Below are positions 21,330 through 32,305 of a stretch of 64,000 bases of DNA, piece after piece (within the stretch, counting starts at the first letter, position 1; each line of letters opens with the position of its first letter). The position numbers and the translations under genes are program-made. This stretch comes from Cladorrhinum sp. PSN259 (lineage: Eukaryota > Ascomycota > Sordariomycetes > Sordariales > Podosporaceae), in the NCBI GenBank assembly GCA_033725935.1, contig MU867109.1, positions 124,001 through 188,000 on the forward strand. The letters run 5' to 3'. A model generated the notes under the pieces. It saw nothing but the letters and a program-made list of their open reading frames with translations, made no database searches and had not been told where the DNA came from.

Positions 21330-22662
21330 ATGGCGGACTCGGGTAACTGGAGGAACTCTGTCACGGCTTCAGAGAGATATGAGAATATCCAGAAGATGTA
21401 AGTTCGATATGTTCTTTGAGACTCGGGAATACTCACTGCTAACATGCATCTCAGACAACAAGCAGCCCCTGAGCAAAATGCATTCAGCATCGAAAACGCA
21501 GCTTACCAAACCTCTACCCGCAAAGTATGCGCAGAACCACTAATTTCAGATATGGCATTTATTAACTGTATTCCAGGAAGAATATCTCAGCGCCATAACC
21601 CTCGCCTCCTCACCACAACCTCAACAGCCCTCGCCTGCAACCATCCAGGAACCATCCTCACCACCCTATCATCCCCGCTCCCCATCCCCATCCTCCTTCT
21701 CCTCCTCCTCCCTCGTCAAAATTGGCACCTACCCCTCCTGTCAATTTATAACCTCAGGAGTAACCTCCGAAGTCTACCGAGCCACCCAAACCAGCAACCC
21801 AATAATAGCCCTCAAAGTAATCACCAACACCAACATAGAACCGCACAACCCCCACCGGGAAGCAAAAATCCTCTCTTCCCTCTCCCATCCAAACGTAATC
21901 TCTTTACTCAGCACTTTCATCGACCCATCAACCCAAAACTTCGTCCTGGCTTTCCCTTACCAACCACTCACCCTCTCCGACCTCGCACTCCCCCTTTCCA
22001 GTTCCTCCTTGACTCTATCCTTATCCACACAACTATTCTCAGCCCTCTCCTACCTCCACTCCCAATCAATAATCCACCGTGACGTCAAACCCTCCTCCAT
22101 CCTTTTATCCACTACCTCATCATTATCTACCCACACCACTGGTCTTTCCGCCCCCTCCTACCAGTTACTCCTATCAGACTTCGGAACGGCCTACCACCCG
22201 CACATCTCTCTACACTCGGAACCTCCCTCCGCTAAGTGTCTAGAGGTAGGGACGGGCCCCTACCGCGCACCGGAAACCTTGTTCGGGAACCGTTCATACG
22301 ACACATCGATCGATATATGGGCGGCGGGCTGTACCCTCTCTGAATGTCTCACCGGCCACACACTCTTCACTTGTCCGCCGAGCCACGAGGATGGAAATCA
22401 GTTGGGGTTGGTATTGAGCATCTTTAAGACGCTGGGTAGTCCTACGAGGGAGACGTGGCCAGAGGCTGAGGGGTTCAGGACGCCGCCCTTTGAGATGTAC
22501 AGAGTTTTTGAAGGGAAAAAGTGGGATGAGATTTTGGAGGGGGTTGATGAGAAATGGGTCCAAGTGGTGGAAGGATGTGTGAGGTATGAGAGTTCGGTAA
22601 GGCTGAAAGCGGGGGAGGTCTTGAAGGTTTTGGAAGGGTTGGAAATTGGGAGGAGGGAGTAG
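21330..22662 (+). CDS. Csk1/Cak1-like protein kinase (CDK-activating kinase family)
   Basis: CMGC-like kinase of 407 aa from exons 21330-21397, 21455-21524 and 21577-22662. Kinase landmarks: ATP-anchoring Lys126 (IALKVI), a following Glu (HREAKIL), the catalytic loop H213-R-D215-V-K217-P-S-S220, D247-F-G249, and YRAPETLFG with WAAGCTLSE. The nucleotide-binding glycine loop is degenerate (ITSGVTSEVYRA; one Gly of three). The Mg-binding Asn after HRDxKPx is replaced by Ser220. Loss of the glycine loop is known in yeast Cak1, and the GTGPYRAPE activation segment resembles fission yeast Csk1, kinases that phosphorylate CDK T-loops. The role is inferred from this resemblance. It converges on GMP synthase. 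Confidence 0.78.
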
Positions 22663-23005
22663 GTGAAGGTCAGCACTCAAAACCGGAATGAAACAGGTTG
22701 GCGGTACGGGCAATCGTATTGATGAAGGGCTTTTCTTTTCGGTTTAATGCTCCCTTTCGAAGGTCTACTAGCATTTTTGAACTGTAGCAAAAGGATACAG
22801 CATTTCCTGCTCTCCATATCTAACCCATTACATGCAAGGCATCCAAGCAGTAAAATAAACACAAAAAAAACCCTTTTTTAGGCCCTCCTCCGACATCATC
22901 ACGGTAGGTAAGGGTTGTCATGGTATATCATCTATCAGTCTAAAGCTAATTCGCAAGAACCCCAATCTCTCAGTCAATTTACCAGCCAAGGAATCTTCAA
23001 GATTT
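22663..23005. other. Convergent 3' region
   Basis: 343 bp between the convergent kinase and GMP synthase stops. Nothing recognised beyond probable 3' UTRs. Confidence 0.4.
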
Positions 23006-25708
23006 TTACTCCATCTCAATGGTTCCGGGGGGCTTGGAAGTAATGTCGTAAACGACACGGGAGACGCTGTTTCAACCATCAGTTTGGCACACTTCAGAAA
23101 AGCACATGAAAATAAGATTACATACCCGTGAACCTCGTTGACGATTCTGTTCATGATTCTCTGGAGAACCTCCCATGGGAAGTTGAAGGCTTCCGCAGTC
23201 ATATAATCGGTGGTAGTGACGGCACGGAGGATGATGATCTGTAATCATGTCAATACAATGTCACCTCAACAGAGTGGTGGAAGTGAAGGGGCATACATAG
23301 CCGTAAACTCTCTTGTCACCCATGACACCGACAGCGCGGCTGGGGTCAAGGGCGGCATAAGCCTGAGAGATCTGGTTATAGAGACCAGCCCTGCGGATCT
23401 CGGAGATGAAGATCTGGAATTGAAGTCAGTCTGGTTTATGCCGTTCCGAGATTCGGTGTGCGACATACGTGGTCGGCCTGGCGGGCCATGTTGACCTTCT
23501 CCTCGGTGACCTCACCGAGAATTCTGACGGCAATGCCGGGACCGGGGAAGGGGTGCTGTGAATCATGTTAGCAATTCAATCTCGTCAACATTTGAATGTC
23601 AGCTTACTCTCATGACGAGCTCCTCACGGATACCGAGGGCACGACCAAGGGCTGAATAACAATGGTCAGTGACAGAACATTTGGCTTGCGTATTGCTAGG
23701 TTAACACATACCGCGAACCTCGTCCTATCCATGGGGTTAGCTTCATACAGAGATGGCCATGGTGCAAACAAGGGAACTCACCTTGTAGAGAGATCTGAGG
23801 GGCTCAATGAGCTTCAAGCCTTGGCCGTTGGTCATGCGGGCAGGGAGACCACCACTTGAACATCTTGTAAGTACAGATATGCGAGGCCAAAATCATATGA
23901 TAACTTACACGTTGTGGTGGGTCTAAAATGTTGTCAGTACGATATTTCAAAAAAACAGAGATGATCGGTAGCTTACCTTGATGGTGGCTGAAGGGCCCTT
24001 GAAGGAAAGGGACTCAATAACGTCGGGGTAGAGAGTACCCCTGTACGATTGTTAACAAATCAACCTACCGACACAATAATCTTTACTTACTGCATGAAGA
24101 ACTCAATCTTGCCAGCCTTGGTGGGGTCCTTGGCAGCAGCCTCCTCGATCTATTGTACTATTAGCTTTGGGATTTAAATGAGATATCACTTGACTTACCT
24201 TGATGGCCTCGGCCTCGAAGAAGTCAATGAACTTTCCACCTGTCCACCAGTCAATAAAACTTCACCACCCTGATGATTTCCAAATTTAGAGTCATACCAA
24301 TGAACTTTCTCTTTTTCTGTATTTCAAAATATTAGCACTAATCAGACTTCTTGAATTCGACCCACATACCTCAGGGTCCTCAACACCCTTGAGACCCTCG
24401 AGAAACTCCTTGGAGCCGTCAATGACGGTCAAGTTGATGCCAAGAGCCTCAGATAGATCCTTTTTGACCTGCTCGCACTCGTTGAGTCTCATGACTCCGT
24501 CTGAAAGTAGCAGTTAGTATGCTTATGTTTTCGAGAGCGGAGAAACGAAACGACTTACTGTTGACAAGAACGGCCCAGAAACGGTCGCCAATGGCCTCTT
24601 TCTGTTGATTTTGTGAGTTTGAAATTCATCATGGATTCCACAGCGAAAACATACCATGAGCTTAGCGGCAACGGTAGAATCGACACCACCGCTAACAGCA
24701 GCAAGGACCTGGCCCTTCTCACCGACGGTGCGGCGGATGTTGGCAATCTGCTCCTCCATGAACCTCTCCATAGTCCAGTTCTGGTTGCACTCGCAAATGC
24801 CAACGGCAAAGTTCTTGAGGAGGGCAGTGCCGTTCTCACTGTGGGTGACCTCGGGGTGGAACTGCAGACCATAAATAGGCTTGCTGCCGTGAGCAATGGC
24901 GGCATACTCAGAGTTGTCCGAAGTGGCAACGGTGTGGAAACCCTCAGGAAGGGCGCCGAGCTTGTCGCCGTGGCTCATCCACACGCGCATGCTGTTCTCC
25001 AGGCCCTCGAATAGACGGTCCACATGGCCGTTGACAGACTGCGCCTTGAGGTTGGAGTGGCCATACTCGCGATGGGTGCCGGCAATGACATTGGCAGGGT
25101 CGATGCGCCAGGCGAGCTCCTGCATGCCATCTGTGAATACAAAGAGTTAAGATGTTGCAACATGGGACGGTTCACAAATGATTTTTGTAGGACCTACAGC
25201 AAATACCGAGAATGGGAACATCTGAATTCAAACCAGTCAGTACACGGTGGTGGTGATAACGGGTTGAGTGAGAATTTACCCAGATCGAAGACGGCAGGAT
25301 CAACGTGAGGGCTGCCCTCGTCGTAGACGGAGTAGGGGCCGCCGGAAAGAATGATACCCTTGGGCTTGAACTTGAGCTCGCCAATCTTCTGGGTGCATGG
25401 GAGCATCTCAGAGAAGATGTTGAGCTCGCGAAGACGACGAGTGATCCTTTTTCATCCTTTGTGGTCAGTGTGTGGAGGGGTAATAATTATACAGGGGCAA
25501 GAAAGGATCTCTCAAGAATATCACAAGAATTTAAAGCCACATACAAGTGGGTGTATTGGGAACTATATCACGGTGCATCAGTCAGCACATGTCTATTTTT
25601 TTTTTTCTTTCTCTTCTTTGGTGACAGTGCAGCTCACCCAAAGTCGAGCACCAAGATGGTGTCGAAGGTCTGATGGGCCATGGCCTCTCCTACTTCGGCG
25701 CTTGACAT
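23006..25708 (-). CDS. gua1: GMP synthase (glutamine-hydrolysing), 19 exons
   Basis: Cytosolic enzyme converting XMP, ATP and glutamine to GMP; 544 aa. Exons (5'-3'): 25708-25638, 25562-25545, 25446-25280, 25221-25198, 25130-24655, 24601-24559, 24500-24370, 24316-24298, 24239-24199, 24149-24091, 24040-23977, 23922-23909, 23854-23782, 23724-23712, 23651-23608, 23555-23469, 23413-23297, 23238-23126, 23066-23006. The GATase domain has nucleophile Cys93 (ILGICYGMQ) and the QFHPEVTH His/Glu. The PP-loop is [15 protein letters not shown]. The dimerisation domain ends [10 protein letters not shown]. All 18 introns are GT-AG, 49-98 nt, and every join reproduces conserved family sequence (for example DPE-KKRKFIG, KTHHNVGGLP, LYKDEVRALGR). 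The length fits the family (yeast 525). Intron density is extreme: five exons are 24 nt or shorter. Confidence 0.95.
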
Positions 25709-28206
25709 GTTGACGGTGTTCGCCTCGTGTCTAAACTTGTAAAATTGTCTTCGCGGGTGACCAAAACGGTAATGTTGTTCGTGGTTGGCCCCAGAGAAGT
25801 TCTGAGTCAATTGAGAAAAATTCTGAACCTACCATTTTTGCACCGGCACCACCCCGGAGTGGGCTCCACCCGTTTCATGCCTGAAATCCTAGGTTTTCGC
25901 GCCTTCATCTACCTTTCAAGGGAAGCAGCGCCCATGCAAGACACTTGAAATTTTCATGGAAATGACGTCAGAATACACGTTTCAAATTTTGTCCGACTAC
26001 GCCTAGGAAACTTCATCTAAAACTCGCTGGAGAGCTCCACGCGACCTGAAATCCATCCAACGGGGCGCGGCCGGCCCTTGAGTGCCGGCTTGGCACTCGG
26101 ATCGGTGCCGATGTTCGGGAGACCGACACCTAGACGGGTTGAGGTGGGGCTGTTTATAGCCTCGGATAAGGCAACATACATACCATTTCCGATTTTTTAA
26201 CATTCCTGGATATCCCTCTTCATCAATCTGAATATGGGGGGTTTTTCCCTGCATCTTCCAAGACGCAAACAAAAAGAAACCTCCCGAAAAAAACAGCCTG
26301 TAATTGGTCATCGTCCGTTGCAGAACCCAGACAATACGTCCTCGATCGAAATTAAAAATTACACTATATTAAGGCGCTGGAAAGTGTCGTCTATGGATAG
26401 AATCTACCATTACTGGTAAAAATAAAAGCTGTTGGATCAAACATATAGTCTAAAACAGATCTGTATAGTCGTCGACTATTGATACGGTACATCCTGCGGT
26501 GCGGTGCAAAAGATGACACATGTGTAAGAAAGTTGTTTGTGCCTGAACCTCAGGTATGCGCCAGCCTGCTAATCTAGTCTACTCGTTGCACTAGCTTTTT
26601 GGTGGCCTGTGCGGTATGTCCCGTTTCCTCCTGCGCAGCAAAGGCGGGCAGTTACTGTACCTGTACAGATTTCATGGCATGGAGGATTTATATATCTTGA
26701 GCATATTTGGTGAGGCCACTGCATCGGTAAGAAGGGTTCGTGGCTGCTCCGAGAGCCTCGGGTCTGCCACGGGCCGAGCCCTTCAAGTCCGGTGGAAAGT
26801 TCTAACCGAGTCCGGCACGAACCTCTCAAGCCTGACGCGGGCTTCTCAGGTCGTGTGCGAACATCCCTCCCCAGGGCACGGATCTCGGTTCCAGTCTAAT
26901 ATAAACCCCTTAGACCGAAACGAATTTAACTGTTATGCTAATTCGCCTGCACGGGCGATGAAGGCCGAATGGTGAGACTGGCCGAGAACGGCCGGTATTG
27001 CCGTCTCAAACTTTGGGGATATTTCGTTCCAGGCTTTATCGACGGGATCTGTCCATGCTGCTGTATGTGTGTCATGATTGTCGAAGTCTATGCCCCTATT
27101 CCCCTGTATTGTTTACTCGAAGGTTGCCCGGTCAACAGGCAATCTTCCCTGCGCAAAAGAAGGTTCAGCTCTCTTCGGCAATGCCTGGTTACCACGGATT
27201 GATCTGTGTGGCCCGGACAGAAGGACGAAAACTGACAAGGTGTCATCCTGTTGGATATTGGGCAGCCAGTGAAGGACGTGTCAGTTTGTGCAAATTCCTT
27301 GTTCTTGTTCGGAGCTAAGTGGGATGCAATTTGAATGTGGCAAGATGCGGGTTGAGACTCGTAATCGATGAGGGGGGAATTGAATGAAGTCAGGATATCG
27401 TGATTCTGTTGTCGTCCCTTGCTGACGCATCCAACGACGTTGAAGTTTTACAACTTCCAAACCGTCGGAGCATTCCGTCGGAGTGGGCCTGAAGGGAACA
27501 AGCTCTCTCCAGCTCTAGCTTCCCCACACTTGGTTCCGACCCACTGCACTCCACCCCCGACTCCGCTACTGTCACATCGGAACTCTTGGGTCTCTTCGGT
27601 GCCACCCATCATCGGAATGATCTTATCAGCAAATTGGAACCCGGGATTGTCATTCGACAAAGTTATTCTTCCAGAAAAGCTTGGATTGTTCTTGGACCTT
27701 CCAGAAGGAATAATAACGCCATGGGCTGAAACATGCGCCAATTTTTCCCTTTCTTTTTATGCTCCTCACCGACAGCTGTTCTGTGATCTCGGTGTGCGGT
27801 GATCGTCTCAAGATGAGCCCGGTGTTGGTGGCGTCCTTTCAGGCACCAATGGGAACCGCCGACAGGCCAAGAAAGATTGGCAACCAAGTGGGTCATCCCA
27901 CCTGGAGCCCGCCTAGAGTGATCCCCCTCGAGTTGATTGTCGGGAAGCCTCGATTGGCTGCACCGTGACCGTCTTATCAACCCATCACTCGGTTTGGGGG
28001 GGTGTGGGATGTGCCATGCATCATTGGCTGTGCCCCGTCATTGCCTCAAGGAGACCTCCCAGCTGACTTTTTATCTTTATTTTCAAGAAATCCAAGACTA
28101 TTCCCTTTTCACCATTTCCCGTCTCCGATGGATTGTGGATTTGATCGCTACGGTACCCGGAGACTACTTAACTAACCCGTGTTGATGTTGACAATATCAT
28201 CTTATC
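25709..28206. other. 2.5-kb gene-poor divergent intergenic region
   Basis: Between divergent gua1 and the Zn2Cys6 gene at 28207. Short ORFs here lack recognisable motifs, conserved composition or splice structure, so I do not call them. There is a TA-rich patch around 26340-26480. Apart from the CRE-type site at 25963, nothing specific is seen. Confidence 0.4.
25963..25970. promoter_or_regulatory. Palindromic CRE-type site TGACGTCA upstream of gua1
   Basis: A perfect TGACGTCA palindrome about 255 bp upstream of the GMP synthase ATG. This is the classical binding site of CREB/ATF-type bZIP factors. Its use here is inferred from the position only. Confidence 0.35.
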
Positions 28207-30229
28207 ATGAAGAACAAGCAAAAGTCACGGAGCGGCTGCAGGACATGCAAAGTCAGACGGGTAAATATGTCGTGACACTGCATCGAGAAAATCACGAAGC
28301 TGACAAACAACCACACAGCTGAGATGTGATGAGACGAAACCTGGGTGCCGGAATTGTGCCCAGAAGGGGTTCGAATGTCCGGGCTATCAACAACGTCTGC
28401 AATGGTCGACTAAGCATGAACGACCGACCGCCATCAACACGTCTGCGCCGGAAAACTTTACCCAACTCGTCCAGCAGGCTTCAGCCTCCATCTCAAAGAC
28501 ATCAAAGAACACGAGTCCACTAATAGCCATCAGAACGACATCTCTGATCACGACGACAGGCTCTCCAGGAGCGGTGTCAGCATCACCATCACCATTGGCA
28601 TCACCGCCTCCGTCAGCTGCATCATCGACGACACTCTCACCGCCTCCTCAGTCAGAAGAGGAAATCATCGAAAATGTCCAGAGAACTCCCACCAGCACCA
28701 CCGTCAGCCTTACCCGCAAGTATCGCTCTCCTCGGTTCCATAACTCCCCAGCTCAGGGGCAACCACCCAACATGATGTTCCAACCAGTTGTCGATATCCC
28801 AACGTTTCTGATTGAGCATTGGTTCAAATCTGTCTGCTGTTCATGGTCTGCCTTTGACTCACCGTCCAACCCTTACCGACGACTCACCTCGGCCTTTTGG
28901 AACAACTCGAAACCTGTATTCTACGCGCTGCAGGCCATTTCAGCTGCTTCCCTGGTCGAGCGGCTTCCCCATGTGTTGAAGGAAACCGCCAGAGCCGCAC
29001 CGCGCAAAGCAGCTGAAGCCATCCAGAAGGAACTGGTCGCCTTCTCAACGGGTCTACGGCCCCGATTCCCCAGCGAGCTGTTACTCTCACTATTCTGCAT
29101 GAGTTCATCCATGTGCTGGCTGGAAGCGCGTCAACTGGGTCAGCACTACGTGAGACAGGCGAGGGCTGTGCTCAAATCTCTGGATGGATGGGCACTGGAC
29201 GAGGAGTCAAAGGCGCTGGTCGAATTCTTCAACGGATGTCTCATCTATGAAGAAATGTTGAGAAGTGTAGTCAGCGAGGAGGAGATTGACTTTGAGCACA
29301 TGCTCAGTTGGCCAGAGCCGGCAAACAAAAGTCCCCTTCTGCAGACGACCCCTCACGCATGGACAGGTGTTTCGGCTGATGTCTTCCGGCTTTTCGGAAA
29401 GGCAATGGCTCTTTGCAGGAGGTCTCGTACCAGATGGAGGCACAACGACGGCACGAGCTACAGAATTCTTCAGGGAGCAATGAAGGACATTGAGGAAGCG
29501 ACATCAGTGGAGGAGTCTCTTTTGGCGGTGGACCTCACCGATCCGCTTCAGCCTACGGCCGACGATGGCACGCCGACACTGTCACCGGCAGATACGCAGG
29601 ACCGTGGCCTGTACCTTGCTACCCAGGCGTACCGTCTTTCTTCGCTCCTGCAACTTTACGAAACTTTCCCTGACTTGGTGGCAAAACGCATGCCTGACTT
29701 AGCCGAGGCTGACGGAGCCGTCATTTGGAACACTTGGGTCTCACCGCTCGCGCTCCACATCGCCGATCTCCTTGGTGAGCTACCGGTAGGAAGCATGCGA
29801 TGCATTCAGCCTCTTTTATGTCTCTGCGCGGGAAGCGGATTGAGATACGACAGCAAAGTGCCGCTGGGCAATGGTGTCAACAGTTACTTCTTGAGCACCG
29901 AGTCGACGAACACCACCGCGACAGCGGCAACCCTTCCACCTTCACCAGATACCGAGGCCGGTTCTGTTTCTTCTGGAATTGTCGACTCAGACTTCCTTCT
30001 CATCAACTCCGGGATATCCGAGAACGCTATCAAGATCTCCCAAGCGCGGTCGTTCCTTTTGGGTAGACTCGAGCAACTTGAGGTCAGCTTGCCTCCCAAA
30101 CCAATTGGTGTGGCCAAGCAGCTTTTGCGTGCCGTCTGGAGCGCCTACGACGAAGAGATCGGGCTGCCGCGTCGAACACACTGGCTTGATGTCATGAGCC
30201 ACACAGGTCTACACAGTCTTTTTGGTTGA
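28207..30229 (+). CDS. Zn2Cys6 transcription factor with Fungal_trans_2-type domain
   Basis: 654-aa nuclear regulator from exons 28207-28260 and 28319-30229. The intron (GTAAAT...ACACAG, 58 nt) splits the zinc cluster between R18 and L19. The joined cluster is C11-RT-C14-KVRRLR-C21-DETKPG-C28-RN-C31-AQKGFE-C38, followed by PGY as in many fungal regulators. A Ser/Thr/Pro-rich linker spans about 60-140. The remainder begins IEHWFKSVCCSWSAFDSP and matches the style of the Fungal_trans_2 (PF11951) helical region. The first exon carries the only ATG that preserves the first two cysteines. It converges on an ammonium transporter 150 bp away. Target genes are unknown. Confidence 0.88.
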
Positions 30230-30379
30230 AAACAATAATATGGAGGTAAATATGATATCTTATCAATAATGGCTTTCAGGCCTGAACCCCCCAACATTAC
30301 TTCTACAGACAATGTACAAGACCTGTGCACAAGACATCCCTCACTCTCGAGTGTGAATCGATTCTACGCAAATTTAGGC

Positions 30380-32305
30380 TTAGTCCAGAGCGATGGTGCC
30401 CTTATCAGTGGGCCTATAATCTGTCTCTTCAGGATGCTCAAGAACACCGAGAGACTCTTCAGTCTCATAGAAGTCAAGACCCTCATGGATATATCTGTTC
30501 TCAAGTCAGTATTTTTTATCACCCCTTTGCACCTTTTCGGGGTGGAAAACTTACTTATCAACAGCCAGGACCTCCATCCCCGGCACGCAGTCAATCAGCG
30601 CAATAATAGCATACGACCCAAAGAAAGACCACGAAAAGCCAATAATGACTTCGACAAGCTGCACCCACAACTGCCGTATATTGCCATCAAAGAACACGCC
30701 GCCGGGCACATCTATCCCTCCGTACGCCGCCACCTTCTTCTGAGCGAACAGGCCGGTAATAATGGTAGCGACCACACCACCGATGCAGTGCGTCGCAAAG
30801 GTGTCACCATTATCAACCCACCGCCACTTGTGCGCAAACTTGGTGAACTTGATCCTCAACGCCTGGCGACACACCACGGCGCCAAAGATGCCAAAGAAGA
30901 ATGCTGTCGGCATGTCGATGAAGCCTGCAGAGGGCGTAATCATCACCAGTCCGGCGATGGCGCCCATGAAAGTAGCATCCAGAGACCATCGGCCAGTCTC
31001 GAAGAAGCACATGCACGCCCAGGTTATGGCACCGGAAGCGGCGCACAAGTTGGTTACGCAAAGCGCCATGACGGATTGGAAGTTGAGAGCCAGAGCGGTA
31101 CCGGCATCAAAGGCCATCCAAGATCCCCAGATGATGATCATGGCAATGAGCTGGAAGAAAGAGTTTCCGGGTCGGTGGAGGCGGATGTGCGTTGGGGTGC
31201 GAACGGCAGATTTTTTGGACCGGAAGAGCGGGTAGGAGAGGTAGATGCTCACTGCCGTTGCTGTGGCTCCTGAGCAGACGTGAACAGGAGTACCACCTGC
31301 AAAGTCGAGGACTCCCAGTTCCTCTCCGAGGAATCCGCCACCCCAGACCATGTGTGCTAGAGGGCAGTAGATGAATGTTGACCAGAGCTATTATGTTTAT
31401 CGTCAGCATTTATCTTTCTCCTCTTTTCAGCATTTGTTTACACACACACAACCCCCCCCCAACCCCCCCCCCCCCTTCCCTCTCAAACTGTCATAATTTT
31501 CATGCCAACCTAGCCTTCATTTTATATCTGGGAAGGGAAGGGGAACTCACAACAATAAAAGTTACTACAGGCCACAACCGCCCCCTCTCGCAGAACCCAC
31601 CAACAGCAATGGCACAAACGGTAGCTTCAAACACAAGCTGGAACTCGGAAAACAAAATAGCGGGGATAGTGCCGACCGGTTCAGACAAAACTCCGCGGTG
31701 GAAGATATTTGAGAGCCCTCCAAAGAAGTACCCGCCACCTTCACCGTACGCCAGGGTGTAACCTATTACGAACCATTGGATTGAGCAGACTGCGATTGTG
31801 AGAACAGCGGGCAGGGCGGCGGTTAAGGAGTTGCGGCGCCAGGCGTAGCCTGAGTATGCTATCCCTACCTGTTTGGGCAGGTTTAGTATCTAGCTATGCA
31901 TGCTGCGATATTTTGCTGGTTATGGTGGTGTTGTGGCGCTTTGTAAAAGTGGTGGTGAGGGTGTAAAGATGTGTGGCGTGGTGTGTGGTCCGTGTTGTTG
32001 TTGGTGGTTGTGGTGCATGGGGGCTTGAAGGGGAACTGTGGGGGGTTGCGTGGTGTGTGGGGGAACAATGGTAGTGGGAAGTTGGGGGTAACGCGGAGAA
32101 AGTGAATCGGGGAAAATTTGGAAGATGGGTTCAACTGGGGGCCGTGGAAGATCACAGGTAACCTGGGAAAATGACAAAGTGAATAAAGGAGGAATAAACA
32201 TACAGTAGGAACAATTGTCCAGCAAATTACAGTGCAAACCAAGATAAACAGTGTATCTATCTTGTCGCACTCTTCCCATGCTTGTATGACCGACTTGGTG
32301 GTCAT
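30380..32305 (-). CDS. Ammonium transporter (Amt/Mep family)
   Basis: Polytopic plasma-membrane ammonium permease of 455 aa. Exons (5'-3'): 32305-32204, 31868-31551, 31387-30555, 30494-30380. It has about 11 hydrophobic segments. Landmarks: GIAYSG in the first helix, ERGRLWP, the first pore histidine in LDFAGGTPVH (H176), and the second in THCIGG, the twin-His pair of the conduction pore. The cytosolic tail is acidic (HEGLDFYETEESLGVLEHPEETDY). The start is the ATG at 32305, since upstream in-frame sequence has no ATG. Introns 1 (335 nt) and 2 (163 nt) are long for this region, and intron 2 carries G-runs on the sense strand. GATA-type sites lie upstream. The family is certain; whether it also acts as a sensor like Mep2 is unknown. 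Confidence 0.94.
31451..31475 (-). repeat. G-tract pair in intron of the ammonium transporter gene
   Basis: Two long cytosine runs separated by AA on the plus strand, next to a CA repeat. On the transcribed sense strand they are G-runs inside intron 2. Homopolymer lengths may be imprecise in assemblies. Confidence 0.8.

Noticed and set aside
21444..22082. Pro/Leu-rich plus-strand frame upstream of the kinase body
   Set aside because: It is a shifted reading of kinase exons 2-3. The spliced frame yields the Lys126 and HREAKIL motifs.
28361..28375. GGGGTTCGAATGTCC, reminiscent of a tRNA B box
   Set aside because: It lies inside the zinc-cluster coding exon (KGFEC). No A box or cloverleaf surrounds it.
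30269..31273. 334-codon plus-strand frame across the ammonium transporter
   Set aside because: The opposite strand encodes an unmistakable Amt protein with correct splice sites; the plus frame has no domain.
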